Shown here: positions 35,467-42,699 of the stretch, piece by piece
Layout: every line of letters starts with the position of its first letter
Position numbering within the stretch: position 1 is the first letter of the stretch
Source of the DNA: Haliovirga abyssi
Lineage (GTDB): Bacteria; Fusobacteriota; Fusobacteriia; Fusobacteriales; Haliovirgaceae
Assembly: GCF_030295325.1 (NCBI RefSeq)
Contig: NZ_AP027059.1
Span: 1,794,637 to 1,858,636, forward strand
Reading direction: 5' to 3'
Length of the DNA stretch: 64,000 nucleotides
The notes under the pieces: model-generated
Database searches by the model: none
What the model was told of the DNA's origin: nothing
The model's input: only the letters and a program-made list of their open reading frames with translations
Program-made: the position numbers and the translations under genes

Positions 35467-38058
35467 TTATATTTCTCCATTAAATCCTTTTATATATAAT
35501 TCTTTTATTTCACTTATCAATGGATATCTAGGATTAGCTCCTGTACATTGGTCATCAAATGCTAATTCAGACATTTTATCCAATTTTGCATAAAATTCTG
35601 TTTCACTTACTCCTGCTTCTTTTATAGATTTTGCAATATTTAATTTTGATTTTAACTCTTCAATTGCTTTTATCAAATTATCTACTTTTTCATCAGGTGT
35701 ATTTCCACCAAGTCCTAAATAATCTGCTATTTTAGCATATCTAAATTTAGCTTGTGGATATTTATATTGAGGGAATGCTGCTTGTTTTCTTGGATTATCA
35801 ACTGCATTATACTTAACTGCTTGTGATATAAGCATAGCATTCGCAAGACCATGAGGTACATGGAACATAGCTCCTAATTTATGAGCCATTGAATGACATA
35901 CTCCTAAGAATGCATTTGCAAAAGCCATTCCTGCCATTGTTGAGGCATAATGCACTTTTTCTTTTGCTTTTAAATCTTTATCTCCATTTTCATAAGAAGC
36001 TGGTAGATATTTAAATATTAATCTAATTGCTTCTAAAGCTAATCCATTTGTATATTCATTTGCTAAAACTGATACATAAGCTTCTAAAGCATGAGTTAGC
36101 GCATCTATTCCAGAAAATGCTGTTAATGCCTTAGGCATACTAAGTACCAATTCTGGATCAACTATAGCCATATTTGGTGTAAGTTCATAATCTGCTATTG
36201 GATATTTAAATCCTGTTTTTTCATCTGTTACTACTGCAAATGGAGTTACTTCAGAACCTGTCCCTGATGTTGTTGGAATAGCTACCATCATCGCCTTGCC
36301 ACCCATTTTAGGGAATTCAAATATTCTTTTTCTTATATCCATAAATCTCATTGCTAAATCTTCAAATATTACTTCTGGATGTTCATATTGTACCCACATA
36401 ATTTTAGCTGCATCCATAGGAGAACCTCCACCTATTGCAATTACTACATCTGGCTCAAAAGAATTCATTCTCTCTACACCTTTTTTTATAGTCCCAAGTG
36501 TAGGATCTGGCTCTACATCATGAAACACTTCACTTTCTACTCCTATCTCTTCTAATATTTCTGTTACTCTATCTGCATAACCTAATTCAAATAAAGGTTT
36601 ATCTGTCACTACAAATGCTCTTTTTTTATCTTTTAGTTCTTTTAACGCTAAAGGTAATGCTCCATATTTGAAATATACTTTTGGCGGAACTCTAAACCAC
36701 AACATATTTTCTCTCCTTTCAGCAATTGTTTTAATATTCATTAAATGTTTTACTCCTACATTCTCACTAATAGAATTTCCACCCCAAGAACCGCAACCTA
36801 ATGTTAATGATGGTGCTAATTTAAAGTTATATAAATCTCCTATTGCCCCTTGAGAAGATGGCATATTTATTATAACTCTTCCTGTTTTTAATTTTGCTCC
36901 AAAATAATCTATTCTATCTTGATTAATAGTTTGATTTGTATATAAAACTGATGTATGTCCCATTCCACCAATTTCAACCATTCTAACTGCTTTTTTTACT
37001 GCTTCTTCAAAATTTTCTGCTCTATACATTGCTAATACTGGAGACAATTTTTCATGAGCAAATGGTTCTGTTAATTCTGTAATTTCTACTTTTCCAATTA
37101 AAATTTTTGTTTCTTCTGGTACATTTACACCAGCTAATTCTGCTATTTTAAATGCTGATTGCCCAACTATTCCTGCATTTAATCTACCATTTTTTAAAAT
37201 AGTATTTCTTACTTTTTCTTTTTCATCTTCATTTAATATATAAGCTCCTCTTTCTAAAAACTCTTTTTCCACTTCATCATATACTTCGTCTAATATAATA
37301 ACTGATTGCTCTGAAGCACAAATTGTACCATTGTCAAAAGTTTTACTTAATAATATAGAACTTACTGCCATTTTTAAATGTGCTGTTTCATCTATAATTG
37401 CTGGTGTATTTCCAGAACCAACTCCTATTGCAGGTCTTCCTGATGAATAAGCAGCTTTTACCATTCCAGGCCCACCAGTTGCAAGTATCAAATTTGAATT
37501 TTGCATTAAATATTGTGATAATTCTACAGAAGGCTCATCTATCCATCCAATTATATCTTTTGGAGCTCCTGCTTTTATTGCTGCATCCAATACTAATTTT
37601 GCTGTTTTATTAGTACATTCTTTTGCTCTTGGATGTGGTGAAAATACAATTCCATTTCTTGTTTTTAATGCTAATAGTGCTTTAAATATTGCAGTAGAAG
37701 TAGGATTTGTTGTTGGAATTATTCCTGCTATTATTCCTATTGGTTCTGCTATTTTTTTTATTCCGAATGTGTCATCAACTTCCAATATTCCACAAGTTTT
37801 ATCATCTTTATATTGATTATATATATATTCTGCTGCAAAATGGTTTTTTATAACTTTATCCTCTACAATTCCCATTCCTGTTTCTAATACTGCATCTTTT
37901 GCTAATTCTATTCTAGCGTTATTTGCTGCTAATGCCGCAGCTCTAAATATCTCATCCACCTGTTCTTGAGAAAATTTAGAAAATTTTTGTTGTGCATCTC
38001 CTACCCTTTCCAAAAGAGCTTTTAATTCGTCTACATTTGTAACTTTTAATTCTTCCAT
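35467..38058 (-). CDS. adhE: Bifunctional acetaldehyde-CoA / alcohol dehydrogenase
   Basis: AdhE reduces acetyl-CoA to ethanol in two NADH-dependent steps and forms spirosomes. The 863 residues consist of an aldehyde dehydrogenase half (1-440; catalytic Cys in NGTICASEQSV) and an iron-dependent alcohol dehydrogenase half (about 450-863; IAIGGGSPMDAAKIMW, IPTTSGTGSEVTPFAVVTD, and iron ligands in DALTHALEAYVS and FLGVCHSMAHKLGAMFHVPHGLANA). Length and domains are standard. A consensus promoter lies about 270 bases upstream, giving a long leader. The hydrogenase set follows, so ethanol and H2 formation may be co-regulated. Confidence 0.97.
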   Translation of the reverse strand: MEELKVTNVDELKALLERVGDAQQKFSKFSQEQVDEIFRAAALAANNARIELAKDAVLETGMGIVEDKVIKNHFAAEYIYNQYKDDKTCGILEVDDTFGIKKIAEPIGIIAGIIPTTNPTSTAIFKALLALKTRNGIVFSPHPRAKECTNKTAKLVLDAAIKAGAPKDIIGWIDEPSVELSQYLMQNSNLILATGGPGMVKAAYSSGRPAIGVGSGNTPAIIDETAHLKMAVSSILLSKTFDNGTICASEQSVIILDEVYDEVEKEFLERGAYILNEDEKEKVRNTILKNGRLNAGIVGQSAFKIAELAGVNVPEETKILIGKVEITELTEPFAHEKLSPVLAMYRAENFEEAVKKAVRMVEIGGMGHTSVLYTNQTINQDRIDYFGAKLKTGRVIINMPSSQGAIGDLYNFKLAPSLTLGCGSWGGNSISENVGVKHLMNIKTIAERRENMLWFRVPPKVYFKYGALPLALKELKDKKRAFVVTDKPLFELGYADRVTEILEEIGVESEVFHDVEPDPTLGTIKKGVERMNSFEPDVVIAIGGGSPMDAAKIMWVQYEHPEVIFEDLAMRFMDIRKRIFEFPKMGGKAMMVAIPTTSGTGSEVTPFAVVTDEKTGFKYPIADYELTPNMAIVDPELVLSMPKALTAFSGIDALTHALEAYVSVLANEYTNGLALEAIRLIFKYLPASYENGDKDLKAKEKVHYASTMAGMAFANAFLGVCHSMAHKLGAMFHVPHGLANAMLISQAVKYNAVDNPRKQAAFPQYKYPQAKFRYAKIADYLGLGGNTPDEKVDNLIKAIEELKSKLNIAKSIKEAGVSETEFYAKLDKMSELAFDDQCTGANPRYPLISEIKELYIKGFNGEI

Positions 38059-38333
38059 TTTTATTACCTCCTCAATGTTTTGTGATTTTTTTAACTATAT
38101 TTTTTAAAAAAATTTAATTTAAGCTTGATTAAAATTTAATCTTATCAGTGTAAAAATTATACTTTTTTTATTACATATCTTTTTTTAAATTACCATTTTG
38201 ATATGTTATTACTGGGATTTCAGTGCATTTTTTTATTTTTTAATTATTTATATACTTTTATTATTATTATGAAATCACTTTATAATAAATTTATTTCATA
38301 CTTGCTATTTCACTTGTTCTTTTTTTCACGTTA

Positions 38334-38362
38334 AGTATATCACTTTGTTGTGGGGTTGTCAA
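38334..38362 (-). promoter_or_regulatory. Promoter of adhE
   Basis: On the minus strand TTGACA (38357-38362) and TATACT (38334-38339) are 17 bases apart. The leader to the ATG is about 270 bases and very AT-rich. It contains the palindrome GATTAAAATTTAATC (38127-38141), a possible operator. There is no gene in 38059-38418. Confidence 0.75.
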
Positions 38363-38378
38363 CTGTTTTTTTGAAAAA

Positions 38379-38417
38379 AATAAACCTAATATAGTTTATG
38401 GCTATGTTAGGTTTATT
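38379..38417 (-). terminator. Terminator between the cassette region and adhE
   Basis: AATAAACCTAA...CTATGTTAGGTTTATT forms a long stem (AATAAACCTAA with TTAGGTTTATT, plus ATAG/CTAT), with T-runs on both sides. It separates the cassette region from the adhE promoter. Confidence 0.8.
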
Positions 38418-38418
38418 T

Positions 38419-38505
38419 TTAATATATTCTTATTTTCATAAAGCCATTTCTTAATATGAAACTCAGGTTAAATTCATCTGTATATCTCTTTGATTTCTTT
38501 GACAT
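38419..38505 (-). pseudogene. Stub of an IS3-type transposase OrfA
   Basis: An ATG at 38505, with GGAGAATATC before it, opens MSKKSKRYTDEFNLSF, which looks like the start of IS3-family OrfA proteins (MSKK..KYTDEFK). The reading frame loses similarity after about 16 residues and stops after 28 codons, next to the terminator. It is probably the remains of an insertion sequence at the edge of the cassette region. The match is short, so the call is tentative. Confidence 0.45.
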
Positions 38506-38587
38506 GATATTCTCCATGTTTTCTTTTTTTTATTCTATCATGTCCAAGTATTTTTTGTATAATTTATCACTGAAGATACATTTGTTG

Positions 38588-38674
38588 CATAACATTTTGA
38601 CAGTTCAGGCGATGTGCTTGAGAGTTGTGAGCGATAGCGAAACCTCAAAATCATATAGTCTGCTGTCTGTTATG
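38588..38674. other. attC-like recombination site A
   Basis: The 87-bp imperfect palindrome runs from CATAAC to GTTATG. The left arm CATAACATTTTGACAG matches the right arm CATAACAGACAG apart from four extra bases. It shares GCGATGTG, AAATCATAT and TGTTAT with the site at 42457-42594. It lies downstream of the KilA-N gene, where the attC of that cassette should be. The gap 38506-38791 otherwise holds only an ATG-less 54-codon frame. Confidence 0.45.
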
Positions 38675-38791
38675 ACTCTGTATTCAGACGGAATTTCATA
38701 TATAGCTTCAATAGAATAATTTTTTTTTAGTTTTTCAATCCGAAATCTCAAAACATACAAAAGACGCTATAGGAAGTACTATCGGCTATGC

Positions 38792-39625
38792 TTACTTATT
38801 TTTTTCTAACTTTTTCATTCCTTCAATAGCTTTTTTGTTGGATAAAATTTTCATTTGTTCTATTGCAACTCTGTTAAGATTTATCAGTCTTTCTTTTTGA
38901 TTTAAACCAGCTTTTATATACTCAGAATTTAGGTTTTTGAGGTTCGCAAGAATAAGCAGTTGTTCAAGGCTTGCATAATCTCTTATATTTCCATCTTTAT
39001 CTGGATTTTTCTCTCTCCATTCTTTTGCTGTCATTGAAAAAAGAGCCATATTTAATAAATCAGCTTCATTCGCATAAGTAAAGCTTTGTTGTTGAGGAGT
39101 TAAATCTTTGGGAATTAAATTTTCTTTTATTGAATCCGTATGAATTCTATAATTAATTTTTGCTAAAGTTCTACTTACATCCCATTCGATATTTTTTCTG
39201 CTATTTTCTTCATCGATTAATCTTTGAAACTCTTTTATTAGATAAAGTTTAAACTCTGCTGATACCCAAGAAGCAAATTCAAAAGCAATATCTTTATGGG
39301 CAAAAGTTCCTCCATACCTTCCACTACTTGTTGTTATTCCAATTGCATTTGTCCCTTCTATCCATTTTTTAGGAGACATAGTAAAAGCATTTCTGCCTGC
39401 TTCATTTTTAAACCCGTCGAATTCGACGGGTTTAAAATCACTATTATTTATTTTCTCCCAAAGACCTAAAAATTCAATTGTATCTTTACTTCTTAACCAA
39501 TTTTTTATAACATCATTTGGAGAATCACTTTTATACTTTGCAATATCAGTAAGTGATATATAATCAGATTGATTAGCCTTTTTTACAGATATTGAAATTC
39601 CTTTTACATCTACTTTTTTTGCCAT
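38792..39625 (-). CDS. KilA-N domain protein
   Basis: The 277 residues contain a KilA-N domain in the first half (ISLTDIAKYKSDSPNDVIKNWLRSKDTIEFLGLWEKIN...GRNAFTMSPKKWIEGTNAIGI, then GRYGGTFAHKDIAFEFASWVSAEFKLYLIKEFQRL). KilA-N proteins are common in phages and mobile elements and bind DNA. The C-terminal half is helical and ends in NKKAIEGMKKLEKNK. It follows the SEFIR gene by 40 bases, so the two form one operon and may be one functional unit. Its start has AGGAGG. A 32-bp perfect palindrome lies within it. Confidence 0.85.
   Translation of the reverse strand: MAKKVDVKGISISVKKANQSDYISLTDIAKYKSDSPNDVIKNWLRSKDTIEFLGLWEKINNSDFKPVEFDGFKNEAGRNAFTMSPKKWIEGTNAIGITTSSGRYGGTFAHKDIAFEFASWVSAEFKLYLIKEFQRLIDEENSRKNIEWDVSRTLAKINYRIHTDSIKENLIPKDLTPQQQSFTYANEADLLNMALFSMTAKEWREKNPDKDGNIRDYASLEQLLILANLKNLNSEYIKAGLNQKERLINLNRVAIEQMKILSNKKAIEGMKKLEKNK
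39406..39437. repeat. 32-bp perfect palindrome inside the KilA-N gene
   Basis: TTTTAAACCCGTCGAA and its exact reverse complement TTCGACGGGTTTAAAA are joined without a loop. The palindrome encodes FKPVEFDGFK of the KilA-N protein. Confidence 0.85.
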
Positions 39626-39665
39626 TTTACCTCCTGAATATCAAATTAAAATCTACTAATTCTTT

Positions 39666-40529
39666 TTATAAATTTGACTTATTAAAATCGTCTAATAGTT
39701 CTTCTAAATTACACTTAATATTGGCACAATTCTCCAAAATAAGTTTTGCTCTTTTTTTTATCACTTCATTTTCAGTTCCCATCCCAACATCATATGCTGT
39801 TTTTCCAAATAAATCGTAATTATCCCATCCACCATAGCCTGTTGCTTGCACATAATTACTATCTATAGAATCCAATATTTTAATTTGATTTATTTCTTCG
39901 AATTTTATAATAATCTTACCAAAATTATTTAGATGATACTTAACAATGAACTTTGCTATTAAATCCTCTTCTAATATTTTTAATATTTTACTGTAGACCT
40001 CCGAATCAAATAATCCTTTTTTTACTTTTTCATCTATGGAAATATTGTTGATTCTATCAGGTATTTCAATTTGTGTACTCAATTCAAATTTAGGTTTTTC
40101 AACAATTGGTTTCCCTTCAATCGCGTTAATAAATTCGTTTAACTTTTCATCATTTAAATCAAAACTTGGATTAAGTTCTATTCCAAATATAGATTCCATA
40201 TAATCTGGTTTAACGCTTATTCCTTCTAAAAATACAGGTATAAATTTTTCTTGTTTAGTATTTCTATATACTTTTGGGCTAATAATTGAAGTTTCTACTC
40301 CAACGCCACTAATTCTATTATTAGCTTTATTTACATACTCTTTCTCGCATATAACGAATACTTTTTCAGCTTCTCTTATAGAATTTTCCATAAAAGAATC
40401 TATGTTATGTCCAGGTCTTATTTCCCATTTATCTAAAATAACATCATATTTGCTTGATAATTTAGTTGCCAAATCTATTACCAATTGATCATAACGTTCC
40501 CAACAATATGATAAGAATATTTTTTTCAT
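39666..40529 (-). CDS. SEFIR/TIR-like domain protein, probable defence effector or sensor
   Basis: From the ATG at 40529 (AAGGAAG upstream) the protein has 287 residues. The first 150 match the SEFIR/TIR group: box 1 KKIFLSYCWERYDQ, VILDKWEIRPGHNIDSFMENSIREAEKVFVICEKEYVNKANNR, GVGVETSIISPKVYRN and KFIPVFLEG. The last 130 residues are helical or mixed and unrecognised (NLEELLDDFNKSNL at the end). SEFIR proteins in bacteria often act in phage defence, for instance by NAD depletion. An in-frame stretch back to 40685 has no ribosome site and is probably not translated. The KilA-N gene follows. Confidence 0.75.
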   Translation of the reverse strand: MKKIFLSYCWERYDQLVIDLATKLSSKYDVILDKWEIRPGHNIDSFMENSIREAEKVFVICEKEYVNKANNRISGVGVETSIISPKVYRNTKQEKFIPVFLEGISVKPDYMESIFGIELNPSFDLNDEKLNEFINAIEGKPIVEKPKFELSTQIEIPDRINNISIDEKVKKGLFDSEVYSKILKILEEDLIAKFIVKYHLNNFGKIIIKFEEINQIKILDSIDSNYVQATGYGGWDNYDLFGKTAYDVGMGTENEVIKKRAKLILENCANIKCNLEELLDDFNKSNL

Positions 40530-40742
40530 AAAATCACTTCCTTCACTAAAATATTTTGTAGATGTTACTTCTATACTTAGACGGATACGATGTCCGTCGA
40601 GAACAATATTTTGAGATTTAGGATTAATTCGCAGTATATCTCTTACGATATTTTTTATTCTCTTTGGGTCATAATAGACTTCCATTAGGAAAATAACCTA
40701 GTCTGAATATGTGTCATAACTCCGTGGCGGGTAAACGATGGG

Positions 40743-40800
40743 CGTTAGCCAAGATTGGGGGAGTTCGACACCCACCCGCACTCAACAATCTTGGCTAACG
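40743..40800. repeat. 15-bp perfect inverted repeat beside the attC-like site
   Basis: CGTTAGCCAAGATTG (40743-40757) and CAATCTTGGCTAACG (40786-40800) are exact inverted copies with a 28-base GC-rich loop. The right arm shares GCTAAC with the attC-like site at 40794-40921. The stretch 40530-40742 has no supported gene. Confidence 0.7.
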
Positions 40801-40921
40801 TGTTCACTGCATGCAATGTCCCAAAGCCGTACAACAAGGAAATGAACCTTAGAGCTTGCTCTTGGTAAATGACGCCGTAACTCGGTAGGGGATGGAATAT
40901 CCGTATGTGCAGAGTGTTAGC
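40794..40921. other. attC-like recombination site B
   Basis: The 128-bp imperfect palindrome runs from GCTAAC to GTTAGC. The left arm is TAACGTGTTCACTGCATGC and the reverse complement of the right arm is TAACACTCTGCACATACG, so the left arm has extra unpaired bases, as at the other two sites. It is markedly GC-richer than the flanks. It overlaps the stop codon of the Cap15-like gene by a few bases, as attC sites often do. Confidence 0.5.
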
Positions 40922-41450
40922 TGATCGTTGATTCAAATTCAATATCTCCAAGTGTTTTTCTATCAGTAAAATATTGACCGGTAAGTCGATCTCTATTTTC
41001 GATTTTTAAGCGACAAATTCCATAATGAATTTCACTCCTATTCCGTACATTTGCATTAGGAGTATTCAGATAATAGTATACTAAAAATTTTTCTCCATAT
41101 TCTGTGTAAATTTTACTCATTATTGCTTTGCTTTCACTTTCATCAGTTTTTAAATATATTTGTATGGCAAACAAATTTTGAACAATTCTTATTTTTGCTT
41201 CCCTTTTATTTCCATCAAATTCAGATATAAGAAAACCATCATACTCTTTATGTAATTTTGGGGTTTTACTTAGAGGATTAAACTTCCAAAAGAAGTGAAT
41301 ATAAGACATTGATAGCACTATTACTATCGAAATTGTTTTACCTATATTTTCAAGAATAGATTTATCGACAAACATTTTATCTACTAAAAGATAAATAATT
41401 ATTGATATAATTATAATACTTTTTATATACCATTTTAGATTTTCTTCCAT
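40917..41450 (-). CDS. cap15: CBASS effector, Cap15-like (two membrane helices plus beta-rich domain)
   Basis: From the ATG at 41450 (GGAGGGAGGT upstream) the protein has 177 residues. Two membrane helices (about 8-24 and 34-54) precede a beta-rich domain (about 66-177: GFLISEFDGNKREAKIRIVQNLFAIQIYLKTDESES... GICRLKIENRDRLTGQYFTDRKT). This is the architecture of the Cap15 effector, in which a beta-barrel binds a cyclic nucleotide and the helices disrupt the inner membrane. The upstream nucleotidyltransferase gene ends 13 bases before this start, which supports the pairing. Confidence 0.78.
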   Translation of the reverse strand: MEENLKWYIKSIIIISIIIYLLVDKMFVDKSILENIGKTISIVIVLSMSYIHFFWKFNPLSKTPKLHKEYDGFLISEFDGNKREAKIRIVQNLFAIQIYLKTDESESKAIMSKIYTEYGEKFLVYYYLNTPNANVRNRSEIHYGICRLKIENRDRLTGQYFTDRKTLGDIEFESTIS

Positions 41451-41463
41451 GATACCTCCCTCC

Positions 41464-42426
41464 TTATATTTCAATTTCAAAATATTCGTTTATTTCCTTG
41501 ATAAATTTTTTATATTTATTAACCATTTCTTCATTACTAAATAAGACTTTTATTCCATTTACCTCCTTAAAAGTACCTAACATAAAGTTATTATTATTCA
41601 AATATATCAAAATATCATCAAAAGTATACTTTAATAAAGAATATTTACTAAATAAGTCATTTGGAAGATTCCATAACAGTGACTCCAATCCAAATGACGA
41701 AACCTGCTCTACTGATTTATAGCCATCTTCTTTCATTAAATTTCTTATTTTTTTTAAAATTCTTACATGTTTTTTAAAATAATAATTTGTTTTATTATTC
41801 TTTTCTTTCCCATTTATTATATGCTGTTCAGGATAATTCCTTATTCTTCCACCACTATCAGGTCTAATCTCAATTCCACCAATATAATTTGAAGAATCAA
41901 AGTTATAATCATCTTTATAATTTCTTAGACGATATGCTGGAACCACATCAGCATCAACTCTATAGCTATTGCCAATAACTTTCAAAGATTTATCATTCCT
42001 TATAACACCTTGATTATTAAATTTTAAATTTAAAGCTCTTTCTACATCATCCTTCAATTCTTTAGCCGAATAAGTTCCATCTGTGAAAAAATATTTTTCC
42101 CCCGTAATTCCTGCCCTATACTCAGGAATAAAGGTTGATTCCAAAATAACGGCCACATCTACATCACTATGACTTCTAATATTCGTATTGTTTGCATAAG
42201 AACCTTGTATAAGAATTCTCAATTTTTTACTATAGTCACTAGTATTCATATCTAGTGTATAAGAAAATGTATCCTCACTATATTTTTTTATAACTTCACT
42301 ATTGTCTAAATACCCTGATAGTTTCATAGCATCTCTAACCATTTTTATGGCATTTTTACACTTTTCATCTTCAGTTTGACTTAATGGTAGTGCGAATTTT
42401 TTCAATAATTCTTCATCAAATTTCAT
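41464..42426 (-). CDS. CBASS CD-NTase (cGAS/DncV-like nucleotidyltransferase)
   Basis: The 320 residues contain the nucleotidyltransferase motif GSYANNTNIRSHSDVDVAV (75-93) with catalytic D88 and D90, and the third acid in YRVDADVVPAYRLRNY (about 158-160). The helical C-terminal half (HIINGKEKNNKTNYYFKKHVRILKKIRNLMKEDG) is the SMODS layout. On sensing phage it would make a cyclic oligonucleotide that activates the adjacent Cap15-like protein. No Cap2/Cap3 or HORMA genes are present, so this is a minimal (type I) CBASS. The start has AGGAGG. Confidence 0.9.
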   Translation of the reverse strand: MKFDEELLKKFALPLSQTEDEKCKNAIKMVRDAMKLSGYLDNSEVIKKYSEDTFSYTLDMNTSDYSKKLRILIQGSYANNTNIRSHSDVDVAVILESTFIPEYRAGITGEKYFFTDGTYSAKELKDDVERALNLKFNNQGVIRNDKSLKVIGNSYRVDADVVPAYRLRNYKDDYNFDSSNYIGGIEIRPDSGGRIRNYPEQHIINGKEKNNKTNYYFKKHVRILKKIRNLMKEDGYKSVEQVSSFGLESLLWNLPNDLFSKYSLLKYTFDDILIYLNNNNFMLGTFKEVNGIKVLFSNEEMVNKYKKFIKEINEYFEIEI

Positions 42427-42456
42427 TTTTACTTTCCTCCTAAGCTTAAAATGTCA

Positions 42457-42594
42457 GCTAACGGTTCCAGTGTATGCGATGTGAATTGAGGCATTAGAGT
42501 GGTGCAGCCTGAGGCTCGTGAGCTTGCAAACCTCCGAAGCAAACCACGTCCCATAAGGGCTTGCCGAAATCATATCGTATACACTGTGTTATAC
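42457..42594. other. attC-like recombination site C
   Basis: The 138-bp imperfect palindrome runs from GCTAAC to GTTATAC. CAGTGTATGCGAT (42468-42480) pairs with ATCGTATACACTG (42574-42586) with one mismatch, after an unpaired GTTC-type insert on the left. The centre is a second, longer GC-rich stem region. It lies between the large nuclease-like gene and the CBASS genes, where the attC of the large-gene cassette is expected. Confidence 0.6.
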
Positions 42595-42699
42595 ACTGGC
42601 TCTAGTCTTAACTTCATTTTTATTTAATACCGTTTAATTTACCTTTAAATCGCTCCCATTTTTCCTTAGGAGAACACGAGTTTCGACGGATATCATTAC

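Noticed and set aside
38127-38141. GATTAAAATTTAATC as a Rex operator of adhE
   Set aside because: It does not match the usual TTGTGA/TTGTTAA Rex half sites; it is mentioned only as a possible operator.
38456-38719. Plus-strand frame of 87 codons near the array edge
   Set aside because: It runs across the attC-like palindrome and the IS3-type stub in antisense and resembles no protein.
40530-40685. N-terminal extension of the SEFIR-like protein by 52 residues
   Set aside because: There is no ribosome site before the ATG at 40685, while the ATG at 40529 has one and begins the domain properly.
40745-40951. Minus-strand frame of 68 codons between the SEFIR and Cap15-like genes
   Set aside because: It is entirely the translation of the palindromic site B region and the end of the Cap15-like gene; such frames are common artefacts in attC sites.
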